NCBI GenBank assembly: GCA_012729675.1
Contig: JAAYCR010000026.1
Location: forward strand, 1 to 37,928
Reading direction: 5' to 3'
From: Phycisphaerae bacterium
Lineage (GTDB): Bacteria; Planctomycetota; Phycisphaerae; Sedimentisphaerales; Anaerohalosphaeraceae
DNA length: 37,928 nucleotides
Shown: positions 1 through 8,551 of the stretch, piece after piece
Position numbering within the stretch: the stretch's first letter is position 1
How the letters are laid out: the number at the start of each line of letters is the position of its first letter
Notes under the pieces: generated by a model
Told to the model about the DNA's origin: nothing
Seen by the model: only the letters and a program-made list of their open reading frames with translations
Databases searched by the model: none
Translations under genes and position numbers: made by a program

Positions 1-1246
1 GTTTTAGCCACAAATTAACACTAATTAACACTGATTTATGGAGGAAAGAAGGGAGAGGTCGTTCAAAGTTCATAGTATGTAGTTCATCGTTCGTAGATTT
101 TAGTTTTGAGTTGGGTTGGGGACAGAAGACAGGGGGCAGAACACAGAATTCAGAATGTCGAGTTTATTTGTTCATTTTTTGCTACTTCGGTTCATGGCCA
201 AGATGGCCGTGCCACAGGTGAGTATTATAGCGTGAAGTTAGGTGGTTGTCAAACAAATTAGTTCTTAGTTCTTAGTTCTTAGTTCTTAGTTCGGAGTTCG
301 GAGTTCGGAGTTTTAAGTTCGGGGTTAAAGACAATGAAACCACGGATTTCACGGATTGACGCGGATTTTGTTTAACCATGAAGAGCGTGAAGAACACGAA
401 GGGGGAGGGGAATGGATTGACAATGGACGATTGACGATGGACGAAGGGGGAGGGGAATGGATTGACAATGGACGATGGATGGGAATTATGGTTGAAGAAA
501 CTTCGTGGTTCTTCGCGGCTTCGTGGTGGATAACTATGTCAAAAGGCAAAGGTCAAATGTTCAATGTGTGGAGCCGCCTATGGCGGAGGCTGAATTGATA
601 CCACCCCTGCCTTGCTGCGCAAGGCTGTCCCCTCCTTAACAGGCGGGGAGCGGGCCAGGTTAAAGAGTAAACACATTGACAATCCTGCGACTCGAACGAG
701 TTTTTTGGGAAAGTTGTTGACGTAATGCGGATTATGGAGTTAAATTGCACGAAATCTGCGACCGAGCGACAAAGGGAAAAAGTAAAAAAAAGAGGAATAT
801 TCACCACGAAGAAATGAAGAGCGCGAAGGTGTGGCCGGGCGAAACGAGAGATTGACGATGGACGCGTGACAAAGGACAATTTTACAGAACTTTTACATTA
901 CTTTTTCGTTTTTGGTGTACAATTTAGACAAACGGATCGCTATTGAATGACGATTTTGGCTATTCGCGACCGTGATTGGTCTATGAGGTGAGACGTCGAG
1001 TCCAACGGTTGGATTCGAAATTCATTGTGCAACAGGCTCATTGCTTGTTATTTTTGCGTTTGGCTCGCATGATGGGTATTACCGCACACTTTCAAGCAGC
1101 ACGCCGGCGTAAAAAAGCGAATAAAAATGTCGTCCGGACGGTTTTTTGATGTAACTTCAGGCCGAATCGGCGTACAATACTGTTAACTTTGATCTCATAC
1201 TCGGTGCAAGAATAACCAAATTGATGCTGTGGGAGGTCTTGATTAC
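1..1246. repeat. Gene-free spacer with tandem and direct repeats
   Basis: No credible gene is seen here; the open frames are repeat-driven and lack ribosome sites. Five copies of TTAGTTC run in tandem at 258-292, followed by about three copies of GGAGTTC to about 313. A perfect 35-base direct repeat lies at 396-430 and 441-475, separated by 10 bases. The stretch 61-160 is made of degenerate 7-mer units such as AGTTCAT and AGTTTTG. Phrases like 'accatgaagagcgtgaag' and 'gacgatggacg' recur. From about 880 on the composition changes to ordinary AT-rich spacer with a possible small transcript or leader. Confidence 0.8.
1173..1178 (+). promoter_or_regulatory. Possible -10 box for the membrane/SpeE-like pair
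   Basis: A TACAAT hexamer lies about 70 bases before the GTG start at 1247. No good -35 box is at the right distance, so this is a weak call based on the -10 only. Confidence 0.3.
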
Positions 1247-1969
1247 GTGGATAATCCTACTTCGATAGTGGGCCGGCCGTCGGAACCGGCGGTAAAAGGG
1301 TACCGGCTCAAGGCCGTGACAATCATTACTATTGGCTGTGTGTGCGGTTGGTTTATGATGCAGTTGGAGATTCTCGGCGTGCGGATTCTCGTGCCGTATT
1401 TCGGGAGTGCGATCTATGTGGTTTCCGGCAGCGTCATCGGCGTTTTTCTGTTGAGCCTGTCGATTGGCTATTTGCTTGGCGGGTGGCTGTGCGAAAAAAT
1501 AAACGCCTGGATTTTGCTGGGGGCGGCGATGACGATGGTCGGCATCTGGAAAGGCTTGATTCCTGTGATGACCGGGCCGGTGTGCGATTATATTTTTGAA
1601 TCCATGATGGATGTTGAATCCGTGATGGATGAAAAATGGGGATCTCTGGTGGCGTCACTGGCCTTGTTCTGTATCCCGACGGTATTGCTGGGGACTGTCT
1701 CGCCGACGGTGATGCACTGGCTGGCGGTTCAGACCGGCAATTCCGGGTTCAGCGGCGGTGTGGTGCTGGCGACCTCGACGATAAGCAGTTTTGCAGGGTG
1801 TCTGGTCGCTGCGTTTTACCTCGTTTTATACTCGCTTCGGGCAACGCTTTTTATCTCCGGGATTATACTGGTCGTTCTAGGTTTGATCGTCCTGCTTTCG
1901 ACATTCATGCAGGCGACCCATCGTCCTGCGATACGAAAGGAACCACGTTATGAAAAATCGTCTATCTAA
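1247..1969 (+). CDS. Membrane half of a split spermidine-synthase-like (fused MFS/SpeE type) protein
   Basis: The protein has about 240 residues and six predicted membrane helices, for example the segment with GSVIGVFLLSLSIGYLLGGW, separated by short loops. This matches the N-terminal membrane domain of fused MFS/spermidine-synthase-like proteins, whose soluble domain is encoded by the next gene. The frames overlap by 20 bases, so the two are translationally coupled. I chose GTG 1247 because GGAGG at 1232-1236 sits 10 bases before it; an in-frame GTG at 1229 has no ribosome site. The family is known as membrane-anchored SpeE homologues of mostly unknown substrate; transport is not shown. The family assignment rests on topology and the neighbour. 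Confidence 0.7.
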   Translation: MDNPTSIVGRPSEPAVKGYRLKAVTIITIGCVCGWFMMQLEILGVRILVPYFGSAIYVVSGSVIGVFLLSLSIGYLLGGWLCEKINAWILLGAAMTMVGIWKGLIPVMTGPVCDYIFESMMDVESVMDEKWGSLVASLALFCIPTVLLGTVSPTVMHWLAVQTGNSGFSGGVVLATSTISSFAGCLVAAFYLVLYSLRATLFISGIILVVLGLIVLLSTFMQATHRPAIRKEPRYEKSSI

Positions 1970-2912
1970 GACCGTCCTGACAAGTCTGCTGCTGGCCGTT
2001 GTGTCGGCACTTTTTGCTCCACGCGCTGCGGCCTTCGAAACGAATCTGGGCAACATCATACACGAGCGCAATTCGCTCTACAGTAACATCCTCGTTTACC
2101 AGAACGGGCCGGTGATTTCGCTGCGGTTTGGTAAACGGCCGTCGCTGGCTGTCCAATCCCAGATTCATGAGGACAACCCGCGCCTGCACATGCTGGAATA
2201 TTCCAAGATGACCTTCAGCGGTCTGTTGTATGTCTCCGATCCGAACCGGGTGCTGGTGCTGGGGCTGGGCGGCGGCGTGATTCCGCGCGAGATGCGGCAT
2301 TATTTCCCCGATCTTGAAATTGACGTGGTGGATATCGATGCGTCGATTCCGCCGATTGCGACGCGGTTTTTCGGGTTCAAGCCGGATTCAAAGATGAAGG
2401 TGCATGTGGATGACGGCCGGATGTTCGTGAAAAAACAGATGCGGCTCAAGTCCCCGCCGAAATATGACATTGTTGTGCTGGACGCCTTCAACGGCGACTA
2501 TATTCCGTTTCATCTGATGACGCGCGAATTTCTTGAAGAGCTTAAAGGCGTGCTTTCCGATGACGGCGTGGTTGTGGCCAATGTCTTTTTTACCAGCCGT
2601 CTCTTCGATGCGGAATTCAAGACGTTTCTGGATGTCTTTGGACGCAGTCAAGCCTATTTCGGCGTCGAGTCCGGCAATGCGATACTGGTCTCGCCCGGCC
2701 CGAAAGGTTCGGTCTTGACCGTGCAGGAAGCGGTCGAGCGGTCCGCACGCGTGAAGCAAAAGCTGGGGCTGTCCTTTGATTTGACACAGATTGCACGAAT
2801 GTTGGCTCCCGATGTAAAGCCTGACCCGCGGGCACAGGTGCTGAAAGACGACGTGGCGCCGGTCAACTGGCTGAGCACCCAGGAGTCGTCCCGTACCAAC
2901 AGCACACCGTAG
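1950..2912 (+). CDS. Spermidine-synthase-like (SpeE fold) Rossmann protein with N-terminal hydrophobic segment
   Basis: 320 residues. A hydrophobic stretch near residues 9-28 ending in APRAAA looks like a signal peptide or single anchor. Next comes a SpeE-type N-terminal sheet, then a nucleotide-binding Rossmann fold: VLVLGLGGGVIPREM (glycine loop), VDIDASI (acid ending strand 2), VDDGRMFV, and VVLDAFNGDYIPFHL. The last motif replaces the catalytic DSSDP-type motif of true aminopropyltransferases, so real spermidine synthesis is doubtful. It resembles the soluble half of fused MFS/SpeE proteins, and its membrane half is the preceding overlapping gene. AAGGA at 1937-1941 supports ATG 1950. If the hydrophobic segment is cleaved the domain would be outside the cytoplasm, odd for a SAM-type fold; an anchor is more likely. 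Confidence 0.75.
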   Translation: MKNRLSKTVLTSLLLAVVSALFAPRAAAFETNLGNIIHERNSLYSNILVYQNGPVISLRFGKRPSLAVQSQIHEDNPRLHMLEYSKMTFSGLLYVSDPNRVLVLGLGGGVIPREMRHYFPDLEIDVVDIDASIPPIATRFFGFKPDSKMKVHVDDGRMFVKKQMRLKSPPKYDIVVLDAFNGDYIPFHLMTREFLEELKGVLSDDGVVVANVFFTSRLFDAEFKTFLDVFGRSQAYFGVESGNAILVSPGPKGSVLTVQEAVERSARVKQKLGLSFDLTQIARMLAPDVKPDPRAQVLKDDVAPVNWLSTQESSRTNSTP

Positions 2913-3039
2913 TGTCCGTCCAAGTCCGAGCGATTATAGTCGGGCCGGGACGGCACAGATCTGAGCGGTAACCCCGTGTTGCGGTTGGGTTTCCGACATA
3001 CCGGTTATCGGTGTTGCATGTGCGAAGATACTGGTTTAT

Positions 3040-4233
3040 CTAATTCTCCAGTGTTTTTCCGTCGAGGATGTGCCAGGGAAGGCCGTATTGGTTCAGGTCG
3101 GCCATGAAGGGGTCGGGGTCGAACTGTTCCATATTGAAGACGCCCTTGCCGCGCCATTTGTTTTCGAGGATCATCTTGGCCCCGATCATCGCCGGCACGC
3201 CCGTGGTGTAGGACACCGCCTGGGCCTTGACTTCCCGGTAACACTCGGCGTGGTCGCAGACGTTGTAGATCATCATCTGTTTGGGCTTCCCGTCCTTGAC
3301 GCCGTCGAAGATGACGCCGATGCTGGTCTTGCCCTTGTAGTTGACGCCCAGCGAGCCGGGGTCGGGCAGAAGCGCCTTGAGGAACTTGATCGGTACGATT
3401 TTGTGGCCTTCATACTCCACCTCGTCGATGCGGGTCATGCCGACGTTCTGCAGCACGCGCAGATGCGTGAGGTATTGCTCGCCGAAGGTCATCCAGAAAC
3501 GGATGCGCTTAAGCCCCTTGATGTACTTGACCAGTGATTCCAGTTCCTCGTGGTAGAGTACATAGGACGCGCGCGGCCCGACTTCGGGGTAGTCGATGTC
3601 TTTCCGGATGCTCATCGGCGGGATCTCGACCCAGCGGCCGTTTTCCCAGTATTTGCCCTTCTGGGTGATCTCGCGAATGTTGATCTCCGGGTTGAAGTTG
3701 GTGGCAAACGGATGGCCGTGATCGCCGGCGTTGCAGTCCACGATATCGACATAATGAATCTCGTCGAAGTAATGCTTTTGGGCGTATGCGCAAAAGACAT
3801 TTGTCACACCCGGGTCAAACCCGCTGCCCAAGAGCGCCATAATCCCCTTGGCTTTGTAGCGGTCCTGATAGGCCCACTGCCATTTGTATTCGAATTTGGC
3901 TTCATCCAGCGGCTCGTAATTGGCCGTATCCAGATAATCCACACCCGTCTCCAGGCAGGCGTCCATTATCGGTAGGTCCTGATAGGGCAGGGCGACATTG
4001 AGCACCAGATCGGGCGTATGCTTTTTGATGAGGGCGACCATCTGCGGCACATCGTCGGCATCGACGGCCTCGGTAATAATCGGGCGTTTGACATCGGCGG
4101 CAATGGCGTCGCATTTGGCCTTCGTCCGGCTGGCCAGTATAATCTGAGAAAACACCTCCGGCACTTGGGCGCACTTTTGAACGACCACATTGCCGACGCC
4201 GCCGGCCCCGATAATCAGCACTTTTTTGCTCAT
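3040..4233 (-). CDS. Carboxynorspermidine dehydrogenase (saccharopine dehydrogenase family)
   Basis: 397 residues. The N-terminus reads MSKKVLIIGAGGVGNVVVQK, a GxGGxG NAD(P)-binding Rossmann motif at residues 5-15. LGSGFDPGVTNVF near residue 130 and DCNAGDHGHPFATNF are typical of the saccharopine-dehydrogenase-like carboxy(nor)spermidine synthases. The enzyme reductively joins aspartate semialdehyde to a diamine, giving carboxynorspermidine or carboxyspermidine, which the nspC product encoded at 6548 decarboxylates. I chose ATG 4233 because GGAG (complement of 4239-4242) precedes it; the ORF extends to 4269 without a ribosome site. It is transcribed away from the phasin/ubiB genes. Family confidence is high; which diamine is used cannot be read from sequence. 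Confidence 0.9.
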   Translation of the reverse strand: MSKKVLIIGAGGVGNVVVQKCAQVPEVFSQIILASRTKAKCDAIAADVKRPIITEAVDADDVPQMVALIKKHTPDLVLNVALPYQDLPIMDACLETGVDYLDTANYEPLDEAKFEYKWQWAYQDRYKAKGIMALLGSGFDPGVTNVFCAYAQKHYFDEIHYVDIVDCNAGDHGHPFATNFNPEINIREITQKGKYWENGRWVEIPPMSIRKDIDYPEVGPRASYVLYHEELESLVKYIKGLKRIRFWMTFGEQYLTHLRVLQNVGMTRIDEVEYEGHKIVPIKFLKALLPDPGSLGVNYKGKTSIGVIFDGVKDGKPKQMMIYNVCDHAECYREVKAQAVSYTTGVPAMIGAKMILENKWRGKGVFNMEQFDPDPFMADLNQYGLPWHILDGKTLEN

Positions 4234-4292
4234 TTTGTCTCCAAAACAAAATAAATCATTTTTGTCCACTAATAAAGTTTTTTCAAGACAGC

Positions 4293-4320
4293 ATTATATC
4301 GCCAAAACGCATCAGATTAA
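4293..4320 (-). promoter_or_regulatory. Candidate promoter for carboxynorspermidine dehydrogenase
   Basis: On the minus strand a perfect TATAAT (4293-4298) follows TTAATC (4315-4320) with a 16-base spacer, about 60 bases before the ATG at 4233. The -10 is strong and the -35 weak. Confidence 0.5.
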
Positions 4321-4360
4321 ACATTTTTTGTCGCTTATTATCTCTTTATCCAGCTTTGAC

Positions 4361-4389
4361 TTGCAGGTTGGGCGTTTCGGTGTTATGAT
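4361..4389 (+). promoter_or_regulatory. Candidate promoter for the phasin-like/ubiB operon
   Basis: TTGCAG at 4361-4366 and TATGAT at 4384-4389 are separated by 17 bases. The predicted start of transcription lies about 60 bases before ATG 4459. It forms a divergent pair with the minus-strand promoter about 70 bases away. Confidence 0.45.
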
Positions 4390-4458
4390 CGTATGTAAAG
4401 ATAGGTCGCGGACCGGCCGCGGTATCTGTGGGGTTTAAACGATATTTTGGAGGTACCT

Positions 4459-4755
4459 ATGTTTGAGACACTGGACAAACTGATGATGGCGGGGATGGGT
4501 GCGATGTCGATGACCAAGGAAAAGGCCGAGAAGATTTTTGACGAGGCCGTCAAGAAGGGGATGGCCGAGAAAGAGCATAAGAGCGGATTTGTCAAGGAGA
4601 TGCTCGACAGCGCCGACAAGGCCCGCAAAGACCTCGAAAAACTCGTTTCCGACCAGATTCACAAGACGCTGAGCGATATGCCATTGGCGACAAAAGACGA
4701 CATCAAGCGACTTGAACAGAAGATAGACTTGATTCTGGCAAACCGAGGTAATTAA
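4459..4755 (+). CDS. Phasin-like small helical protein
   Basis: 98 residues, highly charged and predicted all-helical, with a start MFETLDKLMMAGMGAMSMTK and a C-terminal heptad-like helix (DDIKRLEQKIDLIL). This resembles phasin or polyhydroxyalkanoate-granule-associated small proteins that often sit directly before an AarF/UbiB kinase gene. GGAGG at 4449-4453 gives ATG 4459 as start; a TTG at 4447 overlaps that ribosome site and is rejected. Only three bases separate its stop from the ubiB start, so the two are one transcript. No PHA synthase is in the window, so a granule role is not supported; a partner role for the kinase is equally possible. Confidence 0.7.
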   Translation: MFETLDKLMMAGMGAMSMTKEKAEKIFDEAVKKGMAEKEHKSGFVKEMLDSADKARKDLEKLVSDQIHKTLSDMPLATKDDIKRLEQKIDLILANRGN

Positions 4756-4758
4756 CCC

Positions 4759-6453
4759 TTGACGGGTCTTTATTCCAGTACCCGGCGGACGATAACGCAC
4801 CTGCGGCGCTATCGTCACATTATGGCTGTACTGATGAAGTACGGCTTTGAGGAAGTTGCCGGCATTTTGGCCCGCCGATTAAAGATTGGTCTGGGGTCGA
4901 AGGGGTTGCCGACGACGGCCAGCCAGAGTCTGGCTCAAACCAGTCTGGCCCAGCGAATCCGGATGGCGATGGAGGAACTGGGTCCGACGTTCATCAAGCT
5001 GGGGCAGTTGCTGTCCACTCGCCCTGACCTGCTGCCGGTTGAGTACATCGAAGAGCTGGAGCATTTGCAGGATCAGGTCACGCCAGAAAAGATTGAGGTT
5101 ATTCGGCTGCAAATTCAACATCAGTTAAAGGCAAGCCCGGAGGAGTTATTTGCATCGTTTTCGCCGAATTCGATTGCGGCGGCCAGCATCGCGCAGGTGC
5201 ATCGCGCCTGCACCAAAGACGGGCAGGAGGTGGTGCTGAAGATCCGCCGGCCGCATATCGTCAAGACGATGCATACCGAGTTGGAGATTCTCGAAGATTT
5301 GGCCGGTTTGGTGAAAAAACGCCGTCTGTTCCCGGAGACCATCAACCCGGTCAAAATGGTGCAGGAATTCAGCCAAGCGGTCGCCAAAGAGGCCGATCTG
5401 GCCAACGAACGCCGCAATCAGCAACGTTTTATTCGCAACTTTGCCGACGATCCGACGGTGCATGTGCCCCGTGTGTTCACGGAGTACAGCTCCGAAGGGC
5501 TGCTGACGATGGAATATATCGACGGCATCAAGCCCAACCAGATCGACAAGCTCAAGGAAGCCGGGCTGGACACTAAAGAGATCGCACGGCGCGGCGCCGA
5601 TTTTGTGCTCAAGCAGGTCTTTGAGTTCGGGTTTTTTCATACCGATCCGCATCCGGGTAATTTTTTGGTAATGGCGGACAATGTGCTGGCGCCGCTGGAT
5701 TTCGGGCAGGTCGGACGGCTCACGCAGCGGGATCGGATGCTGTTGCAGTATCTGGTGCTGGCGATTGTCAATGGCGATGCAGACAAGATCGTCAACGGGC
5801 TGGAGCGGGCCGAGGTGCTGGAGGATGAGACGGATACTGTGGAGCTGACGCGCGATCTGGAGGAACTGCTGAGCAGCTACGCGAACCTGCCCATCAAGGA
5901 TATTCCCTTCCGCGAGGCGCTGTCGCGGGTGTTTGATATTATCCGCCTCCATCATATCGCGCCGCCGCGGGATTTTACGCTGATGCTCAAGTGCCTGATG
6001 ACAATAGAATCGTTTGCCATGGCGCTGGACAGTGAGTTTCAGATTATCGAGAATCTCAAGCCGTATGCCCGCCGGTTTTCGATGGAAGAGGTCAGCCCTA
6101 CTCGGCTGTTTCGCCAGATGCGCACGGTCGCCCGCGGCGCCGGCAGCCTGGCCACACGGCTGCCGGAAGACGCCTCGGCCATCCTCACCAAATTCCGCCG
6201 GGGAAAATTCAAGGTTCACATCCACCACGAGCATCTGGAAGAACTGGAGCAGACGCTGGACAACAGCTCCAACCGCATCTCCTTTTCCGTAATCATTGCC
6301 GCGCTGCTGGTCGGGTCGAGCCTGCTGGTCGCGCAGGACGGCACGGTGCTGGGGCTGATTACGCTGGAAGCGTTGGGGATTGTGGGTTATCTGACCGCCA
6401 CTGCAATCGGCATCTGGCTGGTCATCTCCATCATCCGCAGCCGGAAGTATTGA
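4759..6453 (+). CDS. ubiB: AarF/UbiB/ABC1-family atypical kinase
   Basis: 564 residues, the usual length of the family. The family-defining KxGQ motif is in FIKLGQLLSTRPDLLP (near residue 80). Then come the alanine-rich loop AAASIAQVHRA, the ATP-contacting lysine in VVLKIRRPHI, HTDPHPGNFLV as catalytic loop, and DFGQVGRL as the DFG-like metal site. Two C-terminal membrane helices (about 505-525 and 535-560) anchor it in the membrane. Relatives support ubiquinone or other isoprenoid-lipid metabolism; in an organism of this kind a menaquinone or lipid role is likelier, but that is inference. TTG 4759 follows GAGG at 4745-4748; an in-frame ATG at 4822 is the alternative. It is co-transcribed with the phasin-like gene. 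Confidence 0.92.
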   Translation: MTGLYSSTRRTITHLRRYRHIMAVLMKYGFEEVAGILARRLKIGLGSKGLPTTASQSLAQTSLAQRIRMAMEELGPTFIKLGQLLSTRPDLLPVEYIEELEHLQDQVTPEKIEVIRLQIQHQLKASPEELFASFSPNSIAAASIAQVHRACTKDGQEVVLKIRRPHIVKTMHTELEILEDLAGLVKKRRLFPETINPVKMVQEFSQAVAKEADLANERRNQQRFIRNFADDPTVHVPRVFTEYSSEGLLTMEYIDGIKPNQIDKLKEAGLDTKEIARRGADFVLKQVFEFGFFHTDPHPGNFLVMADNVLAPLDFGQVGRLTQRDRMLLQYLVLAIVNGDADKIVNGLERAEVLEDETDTVELTRDLEELLSSYANLPIKDIPFREALSRVFDIIRLHHIAPPRDFTLMLKCLMTIESFAMALDSEFQIIENLKPYARRFSMEEVSPTRLFRQMRTVARGAGSLATRLPEDASAILTKFRRGKFKVHIHHEHLEELEQTLDNSSNRISFSVIIAALLVGSSLLVAQDGTVLGLITLEALGIVGYLTATAIGIWLVISIIRSRKY

Positions 6454-6535
6454 CAGTAAAAAATCGAAATTCAAAGCACGAAATTCGAAACAAATTCTAA
6501 TCTTCAAAACCCAAAACGATTTGTACAACAAAGTA
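6454..6535. repeat. Low-complexity spacer of 'gaaattcgaaa' type
   Basis: Between ubiB and nspC the DNA is A-rich and built from variants such as 'cgaaattcaaagcacgaaat' and 'cgaaacaaattct'. It codes for nothing recognisable and resembles the low-complexity spacer before 32662. Confidence 0.5.
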
Positions 6536-6547
6536 TGAGGCATAAAA

Positions 6548-7693
6548 TTGAACTATGACGTAAACCGCGTGCCCAGTCCGAGTTATTTGATTGATCTGGG
6601 GTTGTTGCGGAACAATTTGGAAGTGCTGGCGTCGGTGCAGGAGCGGACGGGGTGTTGGATTTTGCTTGCGCTCAAGGGGTTTGCGGCGTGGAGTACGTTC
6701 GGGCTGTGTCGGGAGTATCTGGCGGGGGCGGCGGCCAGCAGTCTGCATGAGGCCAAGCTGGCGCGGGAGTATTTTGACAAGGAAGTGCATCTGTGCGCCC
6801 CGGCCTACCGGGACGACGAGATGGACGACTACCTGCGGATTGTCGATCATATTGTGTTCAATTCGTTCAGCCAGTGGCGGCGGTATAAAGACAAGGTGCG
6901 GTCGGCGGGTCGCGGCATAGAATGCGGCCTGCGCGTCAATCCGATGCACTCGGAGGTCAAGACGAAGATTTACGACCCGTGCGCCCCCGGCTCGCGGCTG
7001 GGGATTCTGCCGGAGTTTTTCAATGCTGATGCGCTGGACGGCATCAACGGCCTGCACTTTCATACCCTGTGCGAACTGAACGCCGACTCGCTGCAGCGGA
7101 CGCTGCCGGCGGTAGAAAAACACTTCGGCGACATCATCCGGCGGATGGACTGGGTCAACTTCGGCGGCGGCCACCACATCACCCGGCCGGATTATGATGT
7201 CGATTTGCTGTGCAGTCTAATCTGCGATTTCAAGACCCGGTATCCCAACCTCAAGGCGATCTATCTGGAACCGGGCGAGGCGATCGCGCTCAATACCGGC
7301 GTCTTGGTCGCGACGGTGCTGGATGTCGTGTACAACGCGATGGATATTGCGATTCTGGATACCTCCGCCTCGGCGCACATGCCGGACGTGCTGGAGATGC
7401 CGTATCGACCTGCCATCGCCGGGGCGGACGAGCCGGGTAAAAAGCCGCACACGTACCGGCTGGCCGGGCCGACGTGCCTGGCGGGCGATGTCATCGGCGA
7501 TTATGCGTTCGACGCCCCGCTGAAGGTCGGCGATAAATTGGTGTTCGGCGATATGGCCCACTACACGATGGTCAAGAACACGATGTTCAACGGGATCAAT
7601 CTTCCAGACATCGTGTTGTACGACCCGGATACAGATCAGTACCGCGTCCAGCGGCACTTTACCTACGAGGATTTCAAGGGCCGACTATCATAA
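6548..7693 (+). CDS. nspC: Carboxynorspermidine decarboxylase
   Basis: 381 residues, standard for NspC, a fold-type III PLP decarboxylase. The PLP lysine is in LLALKGFAAWS (about K40). LHFHTLCE, VNFGGGHHI and LEPGEAIA form the phosphate- and PLP-binding loops, and GPTCLAGDVIGDY near residue 310 carries the catalytic cysteine of the second subunit. It decarboxylates carboxynorspermidine or carboxyspermidine to the polyamine, the second step after the dehydrogenase at 3040. TTG 6548 is chosen because GAGG at 6537-6540 lies 7 bases before it; the ATG at 6555 is out of frame. It follows ubiB by 94 bases, so it may share that transcript. The start codon is the only uncertain point. Confidence 0.93.
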   Translation: MNYDVNRVPSPSYLIDLGLLRNNLEVLASVQERTGCWILLALKGFAAWSTFGLCREYLAGAAASSLHEAKLAREYFDKEVHLCAPAYRDDEMDDYLRIVDHIVFNSFSQWRRYKDKVRSAGRGIECGLRVNPMHSEVKTKIYDPCAPGSRLGILPEFFNADALDGINGLHFHTLCELNADSLQRTLPAVEKHFGDIIRRMDWVNFGGGHHITRPDYDVDLLCSLICDFKTRYPNLKAIYLEPGEAIALNTGVLVATVLDVVYNAMDIAILDTSASAHMPDVLEMPYRPAIAGADEPGKKPHTYRLAGPTCLAGDVIGDYAFDAPLKVGDKLVFGDMAHYTMVKNTMFNGINLPDIVLYDPDTDQYRVQRHFTYEDFKGRLS

Positions 7694-7728
7694 AACAAAT
7701 TAAAAATCAAAGAGGAAAAACAAAAAAT

Positions 7729-8550
7729 ATGGCTGAGCAAAAATCGATGAGCGAGCGGTATCGGGTCGAGCCGGGACAGAAGGTCAAGCTGAGCAAGTGG
7801 GATCCGGCCGAGACGGGCGAATTTGACAGCAAGGGCAAGGCCCGTAAGGCGATGCAGAACAATCTGAAGCGGCTGGCGAAGCTGGAATATCTGCTGTATG
7901 CCGAGAGCAAGCGGTCGGTGCTGATCGTCCTGCAGGCGATGGACGCCGGCGGCAAGGATGGCACCATCCGCCACGTGATGGGGCCGCTGAACCCGCAAAG
8001 CTGCCGGGTGACCTCTTTTAAAGCGCCCAGCGCCGAAGAGTTGTCACGCGATTTTCTCTGGCGCATCCACAAGGCCGTCCCGGCTAAAGGCGAGATCGGA
8101 ATCTTCAACCGCTCGCACTATGAAGACGTGCTGATTGTGCGGGTCAAGAAGCTGGTCGAAAAGGCCGTCTGGTCCAAACGCTATCGGCAGATCAACGACT
8201 TTGAGCGGCTGCTCAGCGAAAACGGCGTGCATATCCTCAAGTTCTTTCTGCATATCAGCAAGGATGAGCAGCTCAAGCGGCTGCAATCGCGGCTGGACGA
8301 CCCGGACAAAAACTGGAAGATCACGCCCGCCGACGCCGAGGAACGCCAATACTGGGACGACTACGTCGCCGCCTACGAAGACGCCCTGACCCAATGCTCC
8401 ACGTCGTATGCGCCGTGGCACATCATTCCCGCCGACGCCAAGTGGTACCGCAATTTGGCGATTTCGGAGATACTGGTCGAGGCGTTCGAGGGGTTCGGGA
8501 TGCAATTCCCCAAACCGGCAGCAGACGTTGCGTCCATCAAGCTGAAGTGA
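7729..8550 (+). CDS. PPK2-family polyphosphate:nucleotide phosphotransferase
   Basis: 273 residues, a single-domain PPK2. The Walker A loop AMDAGGKDGT is at 70-79, and the Walker B-like GEIGIFNRSHYEDVL starts at 121, followed by the lid region rich in Arg/Lys. The family moves phosphate between inorganic polyphosphate and nucleotides (AMP, ADP or GDP level depending on subclass); the subclass cannot be fixed by eye. The gene lies 35 bases after nspC on the same strand, with an A-rich leader containing GAGG before ATG 7729. Its stop at 8550 is one base before a possible 39-residue ORF. Family confidence is very high; the direction of catalysis is not shown. Confidence 0.93.
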   Translation: MAEQKSMSERYRVEPGQKVKLSKWDPAETGEFDSKGKARKAMQNNLKRLAKLEYLLYAESKRSVLIVLQAMDAGGKDGTIRHVMGPLNPQSCRVTSFKAPSAEELSRDFLWRIHKAVPAKGEIGIFNRSHYEDVLIVRVKKLVEKAVWSKRYRQINDFERLLSENGVHILKFFLHISKDEQLKRLQSRLDDPDKNWKITPADAEERQYWDDYVAAYEDALTQCSTSYAPWHIIPADAKWYRNLAISEILVEAFEGFGMQFPKPAADVASIKLK

Positions 8551-8551
8551 T

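Noticed and set aside
258-313. Possible CRISPR-like array
   Set aside because: The units are 7 bases long, adjacent, and have no spacers or cas genes nearby.
356-598. 80-codon frame in the left spacer
   Set aside because: It is generated by the 35-base direct repeat and has a repetitive product.
1950-2912. Calling the gene a true spermidine synthase (speE)
   Set aside because: The aminopropyltransferase acidic signature is replaced by LDAFNGDYIPFHL and a membrane partner is present, so the function is not supported.
5146-6543. 465-codon open frame on the minus strand
   Set aside because: It is antisense to ubiB, with no ribosome site and no motif.
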